Source: Rhizophagus irregularis (lineage: Eukaryota; Glomeromycota; Glomeromycetes; Glomerales; Glomeraceae). Taken from it: a DNA stretch of 64,000 nucleotides. Under the pieces are notes generated by a model, which made no database searches, was not told where the DNA came from, and saw nothing but the letters and a program-made list of their open reading frames with translations. Below are positions 46,651 to 58,094 of this stretch, piece by piece. Made by a program: the position numbers and the translations under genes. Position 1 is the first letter of the stretch, and the number at the start of each line of letters is the position of its first letter. Location of the stretch: positions 4,926,501 to 4,990,500 of the forward strand of contig NC_089442.1 in NCBI RefSeq assembly GCF_026210795.1, read 5' to 3'.

Positions 46651-46989
46651 AACCCATATAGAGGTATGCTCTGAATCCGGTCAATCCGGATATCCGGTCA
46701 TCCATCCGAAATTTGACCGGATTCGGATTGATCCGGATGATTCATCGGATTGACCGGATGGATCATCGGATATCCGGTCAATACTTGCTCACCAATTTGA
46801 CTGGATGGTTGACCGGATATCTGAATAATCCGGTCAATCCGGTGAATCCGGTGAATCTGAATTCAGTTTTTTCTACTTAATACTTTTTATTAATATTAAT
46901 TAACAATTAGAATTTTATAATAATAAACATAGTATTTATTTTTACATTATTACAAATGATTTTTAACAAATTAGTTGACACAATATTTA

Positions 46990-49260
46990 TAAAAAGTTTA
47001 AGATTTAGAGGTCCAAGAAGGTGTCTCCCTAAAAAAAGAAGCAAAAGGAACGTTAATTACGTTCCTAAAAACAAAAAAACAAAAATACCTTTCCCCCAAC
47101 TTACCTTTATAACCCATGCCGAAATAGGACCCCGAACAATACATATAACACTGGGATCCAGTTTTGTATAAACTTATTATATAATTTTCCAATAAGTCAT
47201 ATGTTTGATTTTGTATAGCCTGTTAGTAATTTTTCGGTAAGTCAGATATGTATTTGTATAACAGTGATAATCTTTAGATCTTTATTTTGTATAACGATAC
47301 TTGTGTAAATAAATTATATATACGTATATAAAAAATTTTTCTTTAAAAAAATTTTAAAACTTTGTAAATTTACAAATTAGCACATATTAAATACTTTTGT
47401 CTCAGTTTTTATTACCTGTATTTTATGAAGATATAGGTATTTTATATAATTCATAATATATTTATTCCTAAATTTTTTCTTTTTACTTTCGTCAAACTTT
47501 GGAGTGTAATTTTACCACTTTAGCCAAATGAAATCGACTTCTTTATTAAGAGAAAGTTGTTTAGCGATGCCAAAACTACTAGAATATAAATTTTCATAGT
47601 AATTGGAGTAATACTTATGGAGTACGCGCATATTTTTATAATTATATTAATTTTAAATTTGCTTTTTTCGTTTATTAATTTTGGAGCGTAATTACGGCAT
47701 TTTAGTCAAATGAAATCGACTTCCATTATTAAGAGAAAATTGTTCGCGAAGGTCAGAACTACCTATACCTAAATATTTATAGTAATCGGAGTAATTCTTA
47801 TGGAATACGAGCAATTTTTGCACTCTCAATTTTTTTTCGATCACCCGATCAGTAACTTCAGAGCGTAATTTCGGCACCTTTATCAAATGAAATCGACTAT
47901 CTTTATTAATTGAAAGTTGTTCAGCAGGGTCGAAACTACCTAGATTTAAATTTTCGTAATTATTAGTATAATACTTGTGGAAACATTTGTATTTTTCACA
48001 ACAGTACTAATTTTTGAATAATGACAAGTAAGTTTTTTTAAAATTTTTCTTAAATTATGAATTTTTGAATTGATAAATCATTAGTGAAATAATAGTTACA
48101 TAAAATTAATAAATAAAATAATTTTTGTTTTATATAAACTCAGATTTGAAATTGTATAATTTGTAGTAAAATTTGAACTTATATGATGATTTTGTATAAA
48201 GCTTTTAATAAAATTAAGTGTATAAAGTTATATTAAAATTTTTGACTTTAGATCTGAGTTATATATATAATGTTCGGGGTCCTGCCGAAATCCAGGTCCA
48301 AGAGGCGTCCTCCTAAAGAAAGAAGCAAAAGGAACGTTAGTTACGTTCCTAAAGACAAAAAAAAGATAAAAAACCCTTCCCCAACTTACTTTAATAGCCC
48401 AAGCCGAAATCCAGGTCCAGGAAGGGCGTCACCTAAAGAAAAGAAGCAAAAGGAACGTTAATTACGTTCCCAAAGACAAAAAAAACTCAAAAATAACCTC
48501 CCCAACTTACCTTTATGAAATCCAAATCCGGGAGGGCGTCACCTAAAGAAAAGAAGCAAAAGGAACGTTAATGACGTTCCTAAAGACAAAAAAAAAACAA
48601 AAATTAACTTCCCCAACTTACTTTAATAGCCCAAGCCGAAATCAAGGTCCAGGAAGGGCGTCACCTAGAGAAAAGAAGCAAAAGGAACGTTAATTACGTT
48701 CCCAAAGACAAAAAAAAACTCAAAAATAACCTCCCCAACTTACTTTAATAGCCCAAGCCGAAATCCAGGTTAGGAAGGGTGTCACCTAAAGAAAAGAAGC
48801 AAAAGGAACGTTAATGACGTTCCTAAAGACAAAAAAAAACAAAAATTAATTTCCCAACTTACTTTAATAGCCCAAACCGAAATCCAGGTCTAGGAAGGGC
48901 GTCACCTAAAGAAAAAAGCAAAAGGAACGTTAATGACGTTCCCAAAGACAAAAAAAAACCCGAAAATACCCTCCCCCAACTTACCTTTATGAAATCCAAA
49001 TCCGGGAGGGCGTCTCCTAAAGAAAAAAAGCAAAAGGAACGTTAATGACGTTCCCAAAGACAAACAAAAAATCAAAATTACCCTCCCCCAACTTACCTTT
49101 ATAGCCCAAGCCGAAATTGAGTTCCAGGCAGGCGTCCCCTAAAGAAATGAAGTAAAGGAACGTTTAGTGACGTTCCCAAGACAAAAGAAAAAGAAATTTA
49201 CACTTACTTTTCGAAATTCAAGCCGTCCAAGTCGTTCCGAAGTCCAAGTTCAAGTCCGTC
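46990..49260 (-). repeat. Tandem micro-exon array, about 9 units of 116 bp, with hairpin spacers, interrupted at 47126-48282
   Basis: On the minus strand each unit has an acceptor TTTGCTTCTTTTCTTTAG, then a block of about 45 nt beginning GTGACGCCCTTCCTGG and containing GATTTCGGCTTGGGCTAT. The donor is AAAG|GTAAGTTGGGG, a near-perfect 5' splice site. In the spacer GGAACGT-NNNNN-ACGTTCC gives a 7-8-bp stem, placed as in the 41.5-kb array but with another sequence. Units lie at about 47010-47125 and, after the nested element, from 48283 to about 49260. Some donors have lost one G (AAAG|TAAGTTGG). Confidence 0.85.
47126..48282. mobile_element. 1157-bp nested MULE-like element, 9-bp target duplication
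   Basis: The left end AGGACCCCGAACAATA and the right end complement GGACCCCGAACATTATA form the terminal repeats. A perfect 9-bp direct repeat TGCCGAAAT flanks it (47117-47125, 48283-48291) and lies inside one exon-like block of the surrounding array. The interior has three diverged copies of a unit of about 180 bp (about 47490-47995) sharing GTCAAATGAAATCGACTT and ATTAAGAGAAAGTTGTT. Small open frames there have no recognisable content. Confidence 0.88.
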
Positions 49261-49511
49261 CTAAAGAAAAAAAGGTGTTTTTTTTTAAAAAAAAATATTT
49301 ATGTTAAAAAAAAAAAAAAAGTTATGAATTTGACCAGATTATCTGATCAATCCGGTCAATCCGGTCATCCGTGTAACATCCGATCAATCCGATGTTATCC
49401 AACGGATCCATCCGGATTATCCGCAATCCGTTCATTCTTAATCTGGATGATCCGTTTTTTGATCAGATCGGATGACGGATTGAACGGATTTCACCGGAGC
49501 ACCCATACACA

Positions 49512-51260
49512 ACCCTATAAAAATATTGTCCAAACACTGTTCGGTTTTTTGTTCAGAAAATCGACCCCGTTCCGAACATTTACTTGACATTTATTGGACA
49601 TTCATCATGATATTGTACGTTTTTTATGTGGTTAAAATTCTCAATCTCCGCATCTTGTATTAAATTGTAACAAATATTGTATAATAGCGTGCGAGTGTAC
49701 GGAAAATTGACCCCATTCCGAATATTTATCGGACAAACATTTTTTATAGGGCAAGAATTATCATTTTTAGAACCATTAGTGAATGATACAAGCGAAGAAA
49801 ATATTAGTAATGCTATTCAACAATTGAATAATTGGAATATAGCAAATAATCAAACTGAAAATATGTGGGATAGACAACACGTAATAAAATGGGTACAAAC
49901 ACGAACCCGTAATGATAGGTTGACAAGAGAGAAACGAGAACGAAATAATTAAGTCTAAAAATAAATTATTAGTATCAATATATTGTATTAATATAGAAAC
50001 ATTGTAATATTTACCGTTATTAATAAAGAATTTTTATATTATCCAACAAATATACATATAAACTTCTGACCAAATTTTACAATAATGCACCTATATTAAC
50101 GGTTGACATTTCGTGTAAAAAACTTTGCGAAAGAACTTATATTGGCAGAAGGATCTCAGTTTAAAGGTCAAAAAGTCATAGAAAAGCCTTATATATTGAA
50201 ATATTTAAGGGAGTGAGGTATTTTAATGAAATTAGTGCCATTTGAAAGTTTCATACGTTTTTACTTTAAGTCAAATGAAGATATGTAGTACAAAATTTTT
50301 AATTAGTGATTGCCGCTGCGCTGGAAATGTCCAGTGACTAAGCACATCGAAACCTTGGTATTGAGCTTAATATCCTTCTTAATAACTTCCAAGCATAAAT
50401 CGATAATACTCGAAGGTAAACGTCTTGAAAAAGGCTTTGGAGGTTAGTGCCTCTCTTTGTTTTATTATAGATACACATTATCATGCCCTGCAATCATGTT
50501 CTGACACAATTTTAATAAATCCGATATATCAGATGTCTTGATATATCAGACTGATCCGATTTATCGAGATTGCCTGTGTACTATAAATTAACCATACATA
50601 TATACATAGGAATCCAACAATACTTGTTTTCTTCTTCACGGGTCCATTCACTTGGTGTACGTCATATATGGTCACGTGTTGGCCATTCGTCTGTTGATTG
50701 TTAAACATATTTATGAAGAGTTTGAGGGGGCAATACATAATAGAAAATTCAGCAAATTCTGGAAAATCGTAATTTAAATTTAGAGGGGGTATTTAAACAT
50801 ATTTATTATTATATGTTTAATAGAATTCAGATTTTTGAAAAAATAGAGGGGGTTTAAACAAATAATTAAATTGGAGCGGCTTAAATTATATGATAAAATC
50901 AAATCTTAAATCTCTTAGAGTTGAGACTACTATTATCTATAACAATAATAAATTTGTTTATATATCAGACTCGATATACCAGATTTTTGAAAAGTTTACC
51001 ATTGGAACTAGTATGTTGAATTTTATTGTACAATATTTTTTTCACCCTTTATCTACAGCTTCAAATTCAAAGTTCCAATTCAATTCAATTTTTAGTTAGG
51101 GGAGTTAAATACATCAATCATTGGTTAATTATTAAGATTTTTTAACAATGGTAGCCTTTGTACTGCATCAAGAAGACAATTAGGTGAGTATCAGAAATGC
51201 CATATATTACAATACGAGTGATATTATCTTCTTTATTACAGTATTTACTTTGACAAAATT
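49512..51260. other. Spacer and 5' region of the next gene
   Basis: A frame at 49677-49952 without an ATG start contains FIGQELSFLEPLVNDTSEEN and TENMWDRQHVIKWVQTRTRN, possibly a decayed exon; I cannot name it. The rest is AT-rich with two TAGAGGGGGTNTTTAAACA motifs (about 50785 and 50845). A likely untranslated first exon ends at a GTGAGT donor (51184), with acceptor TTTATTACAG at 51241 just before the next gene. Confidence 0.4.
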
Positions 51261-51945
51261 ATGGCCACTTATCTAGAAAAAAACGGTGCTTGCTATGAAA
51301 GAAAAACCAATTTACAGGTTCATCCCGAAGACAGAATCTCTATATTTGACCATGTAAATATTGTTCCTATGACTAAACGGTCAAATGTAAATGAAACAAC
51401 TTGGCAAAATGCCATTTCAAACAACCGATCATTAATAGTCGTAGAAAAAAATGTACCTGGTGAGTATATCTTGATCTATGTCTTGGTCTAGTAAAGATAC
51501 TTAGATATGTTAAATGTGTCAAATGATTATTGCAGGTCCATGCACAGGCGCAAAGTTTCTTCAAAATACCAATGACATATGCCATGTCATTGGCATGATG
51601 TATGAGAAACTTTTAACGGACTATAATACGGACCTAACGAACGAACAATGTTTTAGGTCTATTTCCAGATTACGTACTGCTGCTTTTCATGATGGTTATA
51701 TTTGGACACGATTTACCAACAAATTGGCAGTTTATGGGATGGAAATGTGGCACATTTCTTTATTAGTAACATATAAATCTAGTCGAAACATTCAAGTTCA
51801 TAGGCCGTATTGGAATATTAGACCAGATGTGCCGAGGCTAGAACAGCGGCAAAACGCTCTTGCACTTTTAAATACCGCTAATCAGAATAGTCGTTTTGCC
51901 GAGGCATTTCAATTATGCACATCTTGTGTGTATGATACTCAATAG
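51261..51945 (+). CDS. Two-exon protein of unknown function, 202 residues
   Basis: Exon 1 51261-51459 and exon 2 51536-51945, intron of 76 bp with GTGAGT donor and TTATTGCAG acceptor. The frame joins as VVEKNVP-G-PCTGAKFLQNT. Start chosen at the first ATG after the 5' leader intron acceptor (MATYLEKNGACYERK). The protein is globular and has no signal peptide or membrane segment. Blocks such as FDHVNIVPMTKRSNVNETTW, FRSISRLRTAAFHDGYIWTR and RLEQRQNALALLNTANQNSR are not recognised as any family. AATAAA-like signals (51968, 51989) follow the stop. It is convergent with the zinc-finger gene (146 bp between stops). Intact splicing and lack of stops argue for a real gene. Confidence 0.72.
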
Positions 51946-52090
51946 GACAAAAGCTTATAAACAAAAATAAATAATAACTTGTGCAAATCAATAAAAATAT
52001 TTATTATTTTATTTCTCTGATTTAAATTTGAGGAGTATATAAGAAATAAAATCTTTGCTGTAAAGAATCTCATTAAAACAGATTTCACGC

Positions 52091-53161
52091 TCAAATTTCC
52101 ATTCCTAACATTTCGCGAGCTTTAGTTAACATCATGATAGCATCTGTCCCTTTATATACATCATAAATTGTTTCCCAAAAAAGTTTTTCCTCTTCTTCCT
52201 CGGTTAAATGATCTTTTGGTGCTGCAGGCAAATTATCAGTGTTATTAGGATCATAATTGGCAAGGTTTTCCTCTATCCTTTTCTCCGCCATGTTTGAAAT
52301 AGCAATTAACCCTTCATGTAATAATTTCAAACCTTCTTCTCTCTGGTCATAACTTATATAAAAAGGGTACTTTGTATCCGGGCTACTTTTCTTAGAAGTA
52401 TTGGTGACATCATTATTAACGCTTCCTTTGATGAGAACATCACGATAGGATAATTTTGCAGTATGGCTTGTTGGGGAGACTTTGACTTTTCCATCAATAA
52501 GAAAGTTAGCTTCATCTCTATCAACTTTTTCTTTCACAAGGACATCGACTTTATCTTTGGAAAGAAAATATGTTAAGGTAACTATGCTAAATTTTAAATA
52601 AAGGAAAGAATTATGATAACAATACCTGAATTCAATTCTTCTATTTCATCATCACTTGTAAAGTCCGTAAAACTATCTTTATGGTTGTTGATCAAGTGTT
52701 GGCCTAGTGCAACAGGAGTATCAAATCGGGTATTACAAACTGAACACTAAATATTAAAGAAAAAAGTTAATATTGTCGTTCTAGTACCTACAAAGCAAGC
52801 AATGTAACGGATAAAATAGTTTTTTGAATCAACCTTAAATGGTCTTTGTTGAATGTGCTTACGTAAATGTTCTGTAAGATACAAGATACAATAATAATAT
52901 TATAATTTCTACAGTATCGGCGCCAAAAAATACTTGCAAATTTTTTATACCTTCTAACATGATAATACTATTATGAGATTTCTTGCAATCTTTCCACGGA
53001 CATATGTAAATATGATTTCCCGGAAGAGATTTGTTGCAAGAATTAATGTCGTGTTTAGCGACGTGTTTTCTGAGTTCCTTCACGGTTTTAAAGTACTGTG
53101 GTTTGGAATGAGAATCTAACCATTTGCAGACAAATGGCATTGAATTTGTACTTTCAGACAT
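52091..53161 (-). CDS. C2H2 zinc-finger protein, four exons, 277 residues
   Basis: Exons on the minus strand: 53161-52951, 52871-52834, 52746-52626 and 52554-52091. All introns are GT/AG and phases agree, giving an uninterrupted 277-residue frame. Start MSESTNSMPF has a good context (ACCATGTC); an upstream in-frame ATG at 53215 is less likely. Three fingers appear: a first CKWLDSHSKPQYFKTVKELR-KHVAKH-type finger with an unusual long Cys part. The second, ICPWKDCKKSHNSIIMLEEH LRKH, spans the exon 1/2 junction. The third is CSVCNTRFDTPVALGQHLINNH. An acidic stretch TSDDEIEELNS and a helical C-terminal domain (YDQREEGLKLLHEGLIAISN, LTEEEEEKLFWETIYDVYKG) follow. Probably a nuclear DNA-binding regulator, inferred only from the fingers. 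Confidence 0.85.
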
Positions 53162-53464
53162 GGTAGCGTGGTTGGTGTTGCCAGTTTGCATAATTAAGTG
53201 CATAATTAACTTCACGTAATTATATCCAAGGATCTCTATAAAATCACCCTTATAAAAAGGGGTTGATTATAAGTAGTTGTACAACGTCTTAAACAATAAA
53301 AATTCGGTAACCACCTTTGGTGTTTAATATATTCTCCGGTTCATCAATTTTTTTTATCATATTGTTAAACTTATCCGTCTTTAAATTATATAAATTATCA
53401 TTTGATCGGTTTTTAATTTGAGCATTATATGTTATTCGTCAACAAATAATAGAAATCAATTAGT

Positions 53465-54040
53465 TTAAAAATAATTGAAGATATAGACTCCGAAGTGAAG
53501 AAGAGCTTTAAATGAAGAACGATGCTTATGATGAAATTAGGTTTAAAAAAATTTTAAGAATGCTTCTAAGAAATTTTAAATTGTTGGTTAATTTAATTAA
53601 AACCATTCAATTTTTCAAAACAACAATCACCTGTAGAACTTCAACTCGCAGTATTAATAAGATTAAGGTCAAGAAATGATATATTTTCAATTTGTTCTAA
53701 TTTTAGAATAGCAGTAATTCTGTTTTGCAAATGAGTTATAAAAGCTATTATTTCTCATAAAATAAATGGCCAAGTGGTCAAGTTAGGGAATTTGTTCATG
53801 AAGGATTTAAAGCAATTGGAGGTATTGAAGATATTATTGGGTCAATAGATGGGACTCATTTCATTTTACGAAATGCTCCAACAAAGGACAAGAAGTTTAT
53901 TCTACCAGGAAGAAAGGATATGCTTTGCATTGTTAGAGTATAGTCGATAATAGAGGCATTTCTTAGATTATGATGTTGGTTGGCCTAGTTTGAAATAAGT
54001 GTTGGCGAAAAAATTATTGAAGTCTGGACGAGACAAATTA
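53465..54040 (+). pseudogene. PIF/Harbinger transposase fragment
   Basis: Frame-broken translation shows NDAYDEIRFKKILRMLLRNF, then VELQLAVLIRLRSRNDIFSI, then INWPSGQVREFVHEGFKAIG and the catalytic block GGIEDIIGSIDGTHFILRNA with PTKDKKFILPGRKDMLCIV. GSIDGTH holds the first catalytic Asp of Harbinger transposases. Stops and frameshifts occur every 30-60 codons, and the downstream catalytic residues are not found. Confidence 0.68.
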
Positions 54041-54384
54041 AGGTATGAATGAGATATATTTTTTTGGCTGTAGCTGTGCATCAACCCAGAGCTTGCAAAC
54101 TAATGACTATTTTTTCGTATAGATTTCTGAAGACCTTACTAACATCACGGAATGCAAACAACATAATTTTCGATCAACTTTACACAGGTCGAAATATGAA
54201 AAATCGGTCACCAATCGGTCATATGACCGATTTGTGACTGATTGGTGACTGATTGGATGCCGATTGATAACCGATTCTGCCAATTAGTCACCTATCGGTC
54301 ACCTATCGGTCATATATTCCAATCGGTCACCTATCGGTCATACGACCGATTGACAGCCGATTTATAGCCGATTTGTATCAGTTT

Positions 54385-55230
54385 AATTTAATTACATATT
54401 AAAGTCAAAAAATTTATATTATAGTCTTGTAGAGCAAATTATATTGTACTTAACCTGAACTTTTGAATTTCTTCGGATAAATATATTAAGTTTGCTATTG
54501 ACAGTCGGTCACCAATCGGTCACCAATCTGATATGCTGATTGGTGACCGGTTTATGGCAGATTAGTACCGGTTTAATTTAATTACATATTAAAGTCAAAA
54601 ATTAATATTATAGTCTTATAGAGCAAGTAATATTGTACTTAACCTGAGCTTTTGAATTTCTTCGGATAAATATATTAAGTTTACTATTGACAATCGGTCA
54701 CCAATCGGTCACCAATCTGATATGCTGATTGGTGACCGGTTTATGGCGGTTTAATTTAATTACATATTAAAAGTCAAAAAATTAATATTATAGTCTTATA
54801 GAGCAAGTAATATTGTACTTAACCTGAGCTTTTGAATTTCTTCGGATAAATATATTAAGTTTACTATTGACAATCGGTCACCAATCGGTCACCAATCTGA
54901 TATGCTGATTGGTGACCGGTTTATGGCAGATTGGTACCGGTTTAATTTAATTACATATTAAAAGTCAAAAAATTAATATTATAGTCTTATAGAGCAAGTA
55001 ATATTGTACTTAACCTGAGCTTTTGAATTTCTTCGGATAAATATATTAAGTTTGCTATTGACAGTCGGTCACCAATCAGTCACCAATCTGATATGCTGAT
55101 TGGTGACCGGTTTATGGCAGATTGGTACCAATTTAATTTAATTACATATTAAAAGTCAAAAAATTAATATTATAGTCTTTTAAAGCAAGTCATATTGTAC
55201 TTAACCAAAAGTTTACTATTGAAAATTGGT
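54385..55230. repeat. Tandem repeat of about 187 bp, five copies
   Basis: Each unit has TTTAATTTAATTACATATTA, ATTATAGTCTTATAGAGCAA, TTGAATTTCTTCGGATAAAT and TCGGTCACCAATCTGATATG. Copies are 90-95 percent alike by eye, so expansion was recent. Confidence 0.9.
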
Positions 55231-55399
55231 CACTAATCGGTAAGATTTCTTGCGAAACTGGGGGGTTTCGGCGGGATGCCGCTGGTCTAATGAAGGGTTA
55301 CCGGGCAAATTTCATATACCCGATAGCCCTATTATACGTTTTTGGTTTTATCCTGAATGTCAACGGATCGATCCACCCGATTTGTGACCAGTTCTTGGC

Positions 55400-55705
55400 G
55401 CGGTAAGAATATGAATATCGGAAGAATTTCAGCAATCCGATATTTCTCTTAATCTTTACCAAACTGTTACGATATCAGGTGTATATTTACTACATTGAAA
55501 CCTGATTTCTTTTTATTATTATTATTTATTTATAATAAATATACTATTTATTTATTTATTTAAACATACATATTTTTTATTTCATTATTATATTTAAATT
55601 ATATTCGTTAACGTTAATTTACCCTATTCTATCTATTTATATATATTATGTTGTTAATGGTTTGGAGCATTCATTGTTCCAGTTGGTTCGATTCCAACAA
55701 ACAAC
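55400..55705. repeat. Shared 300-bp element module, copy 2 (tRNA T-arm-like end)
   Basis: Counterpart of 6160-6475. The terminal hairpin GTTGG-TTCGATT-CCAAC (about 55683-55699) pairs perfectly here. A loose 7-bp pairing of upstream GTTGTTA with downstream AAACAAC mimics an acceptor stem, but the roughly 56-nt object lacks a D-arm. Confidence 0.75.
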
Positions 55706-55799
55706 TATTCTGCAAGGATTTGAAGAGCCAGTAAGAGGTTGATCCTAAATAAAATATAATAAATAAATGTTAGTAATTGTATTTTTTAAAGAAAAAAAA

Positions 55800-57620
55800 A
55801 ACAAAGTTTTAAAGTATAATTTTGAAACTCACCATCCAAGTACGATCCAATGATCCCGAAGTCAAACCTATAATATAGTAAGAAGTATCATTAATAAACA
55901 TTTAAAGGTATATGTCGAAGTCTATACAAGCATTGAAGAATCGGTCTAAAATATTGTTCCTAAAAAAGAACGAAAGAAATGTTAGTACATTTCTTAAAGC
56001 TAATTTCGAAACTCTTCATAAAGGAATGACCTACCAGCGAAGCAGAAACCTAAAAAGAGAGAAACGTCACCTAACGAGGTTTAGAGTCTACAAAAAAAAA
56101 TGAAAGTAGAAGGTAGTATACGACTATACGCCTTCTATTCAAAAAAAGTTTTTTGTTTTCAACTAACCGGACCAAGATGGCATCTAACAGGCACAGAACC
56201 TGCAAATAAAAGAAAATAGAAGGTTAGTACATATCTACACGCCTTCTATTTAAATTAAAATTTTTTTAAAACTTGCTAGTTCAAAATGGCGTCCGAAATC
56301 TATAAAAATATTATTTTAAAAATATCGGTATTTCTTATACACGTATGCGTAATTCCCGACCATCTACAAAAGAAAAAAACGAAATGTTAGTAGCCATTTC
56401 GTTAAAAGAAATTAAATAAATTAAGGGAAAAAAAGATATATACATTTACCATATCGAAATCCGCATCCAAAATGAGCCGTTCTTCTCTTTATTGCTAGAA
56501 AGCTACAAAGTAAAAGAAAAAAAATTAAAAAAAATAAAGTTTTTAAAGTTTCAAAGCTTCGCTCACCTATCCAACACCCAAAAACTGAAGCCGAAACCTA
56601 CAAAATAAAAGAAAAAAAAGTTAAATAAATTTTTAAAAAAAAAATTTTAAAGTTCTCTTCAAAACTCACCTATATATCCAAACCCAAAAATCAGAACTGA
56701 AGCGGTAGTGCTCCAAACGAGTCGATGAGTCGAGTCAATCCAAGTCTAAATTGATACTTGACTCGACTCAGGTCAGCTTGATTAATAATATCCTACAAAA
56801 AGAAGAGAACGTCTCTTAATTACAATAAATACACTGACCCCCACACATCCACTTCACATTTACCTCTATTCCCGATCACTACCCCGAAAGAAGAGAACGT
56901 TCCTAAAGAAATAAGAATTAGGTAAGTAAGAAAAAAACAATAAAATTAAAAAATGAAAATGAAAAAAAGAAATATACTAACTTTCCGCGTCTTTCACATT
57001 CTTAGAAATCACCGAAATTGCCGTTCCAAGAGAAGAGACCCGTTCCTAAAGAAATAAGAATTAGGTAAGTAAGAAAAAAACAATAAAATTAAAAAAAGAA
57101 AATGAAAAAAAGAAATATACTAACTTTCCGCGTCTTTTACATTCTTAGAAATCACCGAAATTGCCGTTCCAAGAGAAGAGATCCGTTCCTAAAGAAATAA
57201 GAATAAGGTGAAAAAAATAAAGAAAAAAACAATAAAATTAAAAAGAAAATGAAAAAAAATATACTTACTTTCCGCGTCTTTCACATTCTTAGAAATCACC
57301 GAAATTGCCGTTCCAAGAGAAGAGACCCGTTCCTAAAGAAATAAGAATTTGGTAAGTAAAGAAAAAAACAATAAAATTAAAAAAAGAAAATGAAAAAAAA
57401 AGAAATATACTAACCTTCCGCGTCTTTTGCATTCTCAGTAGTCACCAAAATCGCCGTTCCAAGAGAAGAGACTCGTCCCTAAAGAAATAAGAATAAGGTG
57501 AAAAAAAATAAAGAAAAAAGAAAAAGAAAAAAAAAACAAAAAATTTACTAACCTTCCGCACTTCTTGCATTTCTATAAGTCTACTGAAAGGCTGACCGTT
57601 CAGTCATTGTTTCTTAAAAT
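55800..57620 (-). repeat. Micro-exon array with stem-swapped hairpin spacers
   Basis: The distal part (56880-57600) has five units of about 120-130 bp. On the minus strand each has acceptor CTTATTTCTTTAG, a block of 64 nt (GGACGAGTCTCTTCTCTTGG ... GACGCGGAAG) and donor GTTAGTATATTT. The proximal part (55800-56700) has diverged units whose spacers carry different stems: AAGAAATGT/ACATTTCTT (about 55975-55996), AGAAGG/CCTTCT (about 56108-56137), AATAGAAGG/CCTTCTATT (about 56216-56251) and AACGAAATG/CATTTCGTT (about 56379-56404). Stem identity changes while pairing is kept. Confidence 0.78.
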
Positions 57621-57809
57621 ATAAATGATACTTTTTGTTGAAAAAAAAAACGAAATGTTACATGAAAGAGTTTATAATTCGTTTCTGAAAAAAAAAGATC
57701 AGATAATCATTCAATTTGAGTCGATCTTTTCTAGAAATGTCAAATATTAAAATTTTCCGTATTTTTAAATATTTTTTTTTGTTTTTTTTTAAAAATTTTT
57801 TTTCTTTTT

Positions 57810-58075
57810 TTTTTTTTGTAGGTATCGGTTGGTTCGGCTGGGATCTTTGATCTGGTAGGTTTCGGGGTGAAGATTTTTTAAAAATTTTTTCTTTTTGTTT
57901 TCTTATTTTAATTTTTTTCTTTTTTTTTAAAGGTATCGGTTCCTTTGTCAGGATCTGGGTTGGAATTGTATGGTAAGTTTTGAAGTTTCGAGATTGACTC
58001 TATTTAATTATTATTTTTTTAATCTTTTTCTAATTTCTTTTTCATTTTTTTTTAGAAATCCAGCTCCTTTGGCCG
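57810..58075 (+). repeat. Plus-strand exon-like blocks, first group
   Basis: Two blocks flanked by splice signals: TTTTTTTGTAG|GTATCGGTTGGTTCGG...GATCTG|GTAGGTTTCG (about 57823-57857) and TTTTTAAAG|GTATCGGTTCCTTTGT...TTGTATG|GTAAGTTTTG (about 57937-57971). The acceptor TTTTTTTTTAG at 58055 leads into AAATCCAGCTCC and then the eIF3d-like exon. Polarity is opposite to the array at 55.8-57.6 kb. Confidence 0.65.
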
Positions 58076-58094
58076 TATAATTCACAGGGTCGAA

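Larger units (their letters stand above)
46663..49503. mobile_element. CCGGTCAATCCGG-ended element with internal micro-exon array
   Basis: The left end GGTATGCTCTGAATCCGGTC and the complement of the right end GGTGCTCCGGTGAAATCCGT are similar, with dense ATCCGGTCAATCCGG/ATCCGATCAATCCG subterminal motifs (46675-46860, 49325-49495). Flanks CATATAGA (46655-46662) and CATACACA (49504-49511) match at 6 of 8 positions, a possible 8-bp duplication. Span 2841 bp, including the nested 1157-bp element. Confidence 0.65.
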
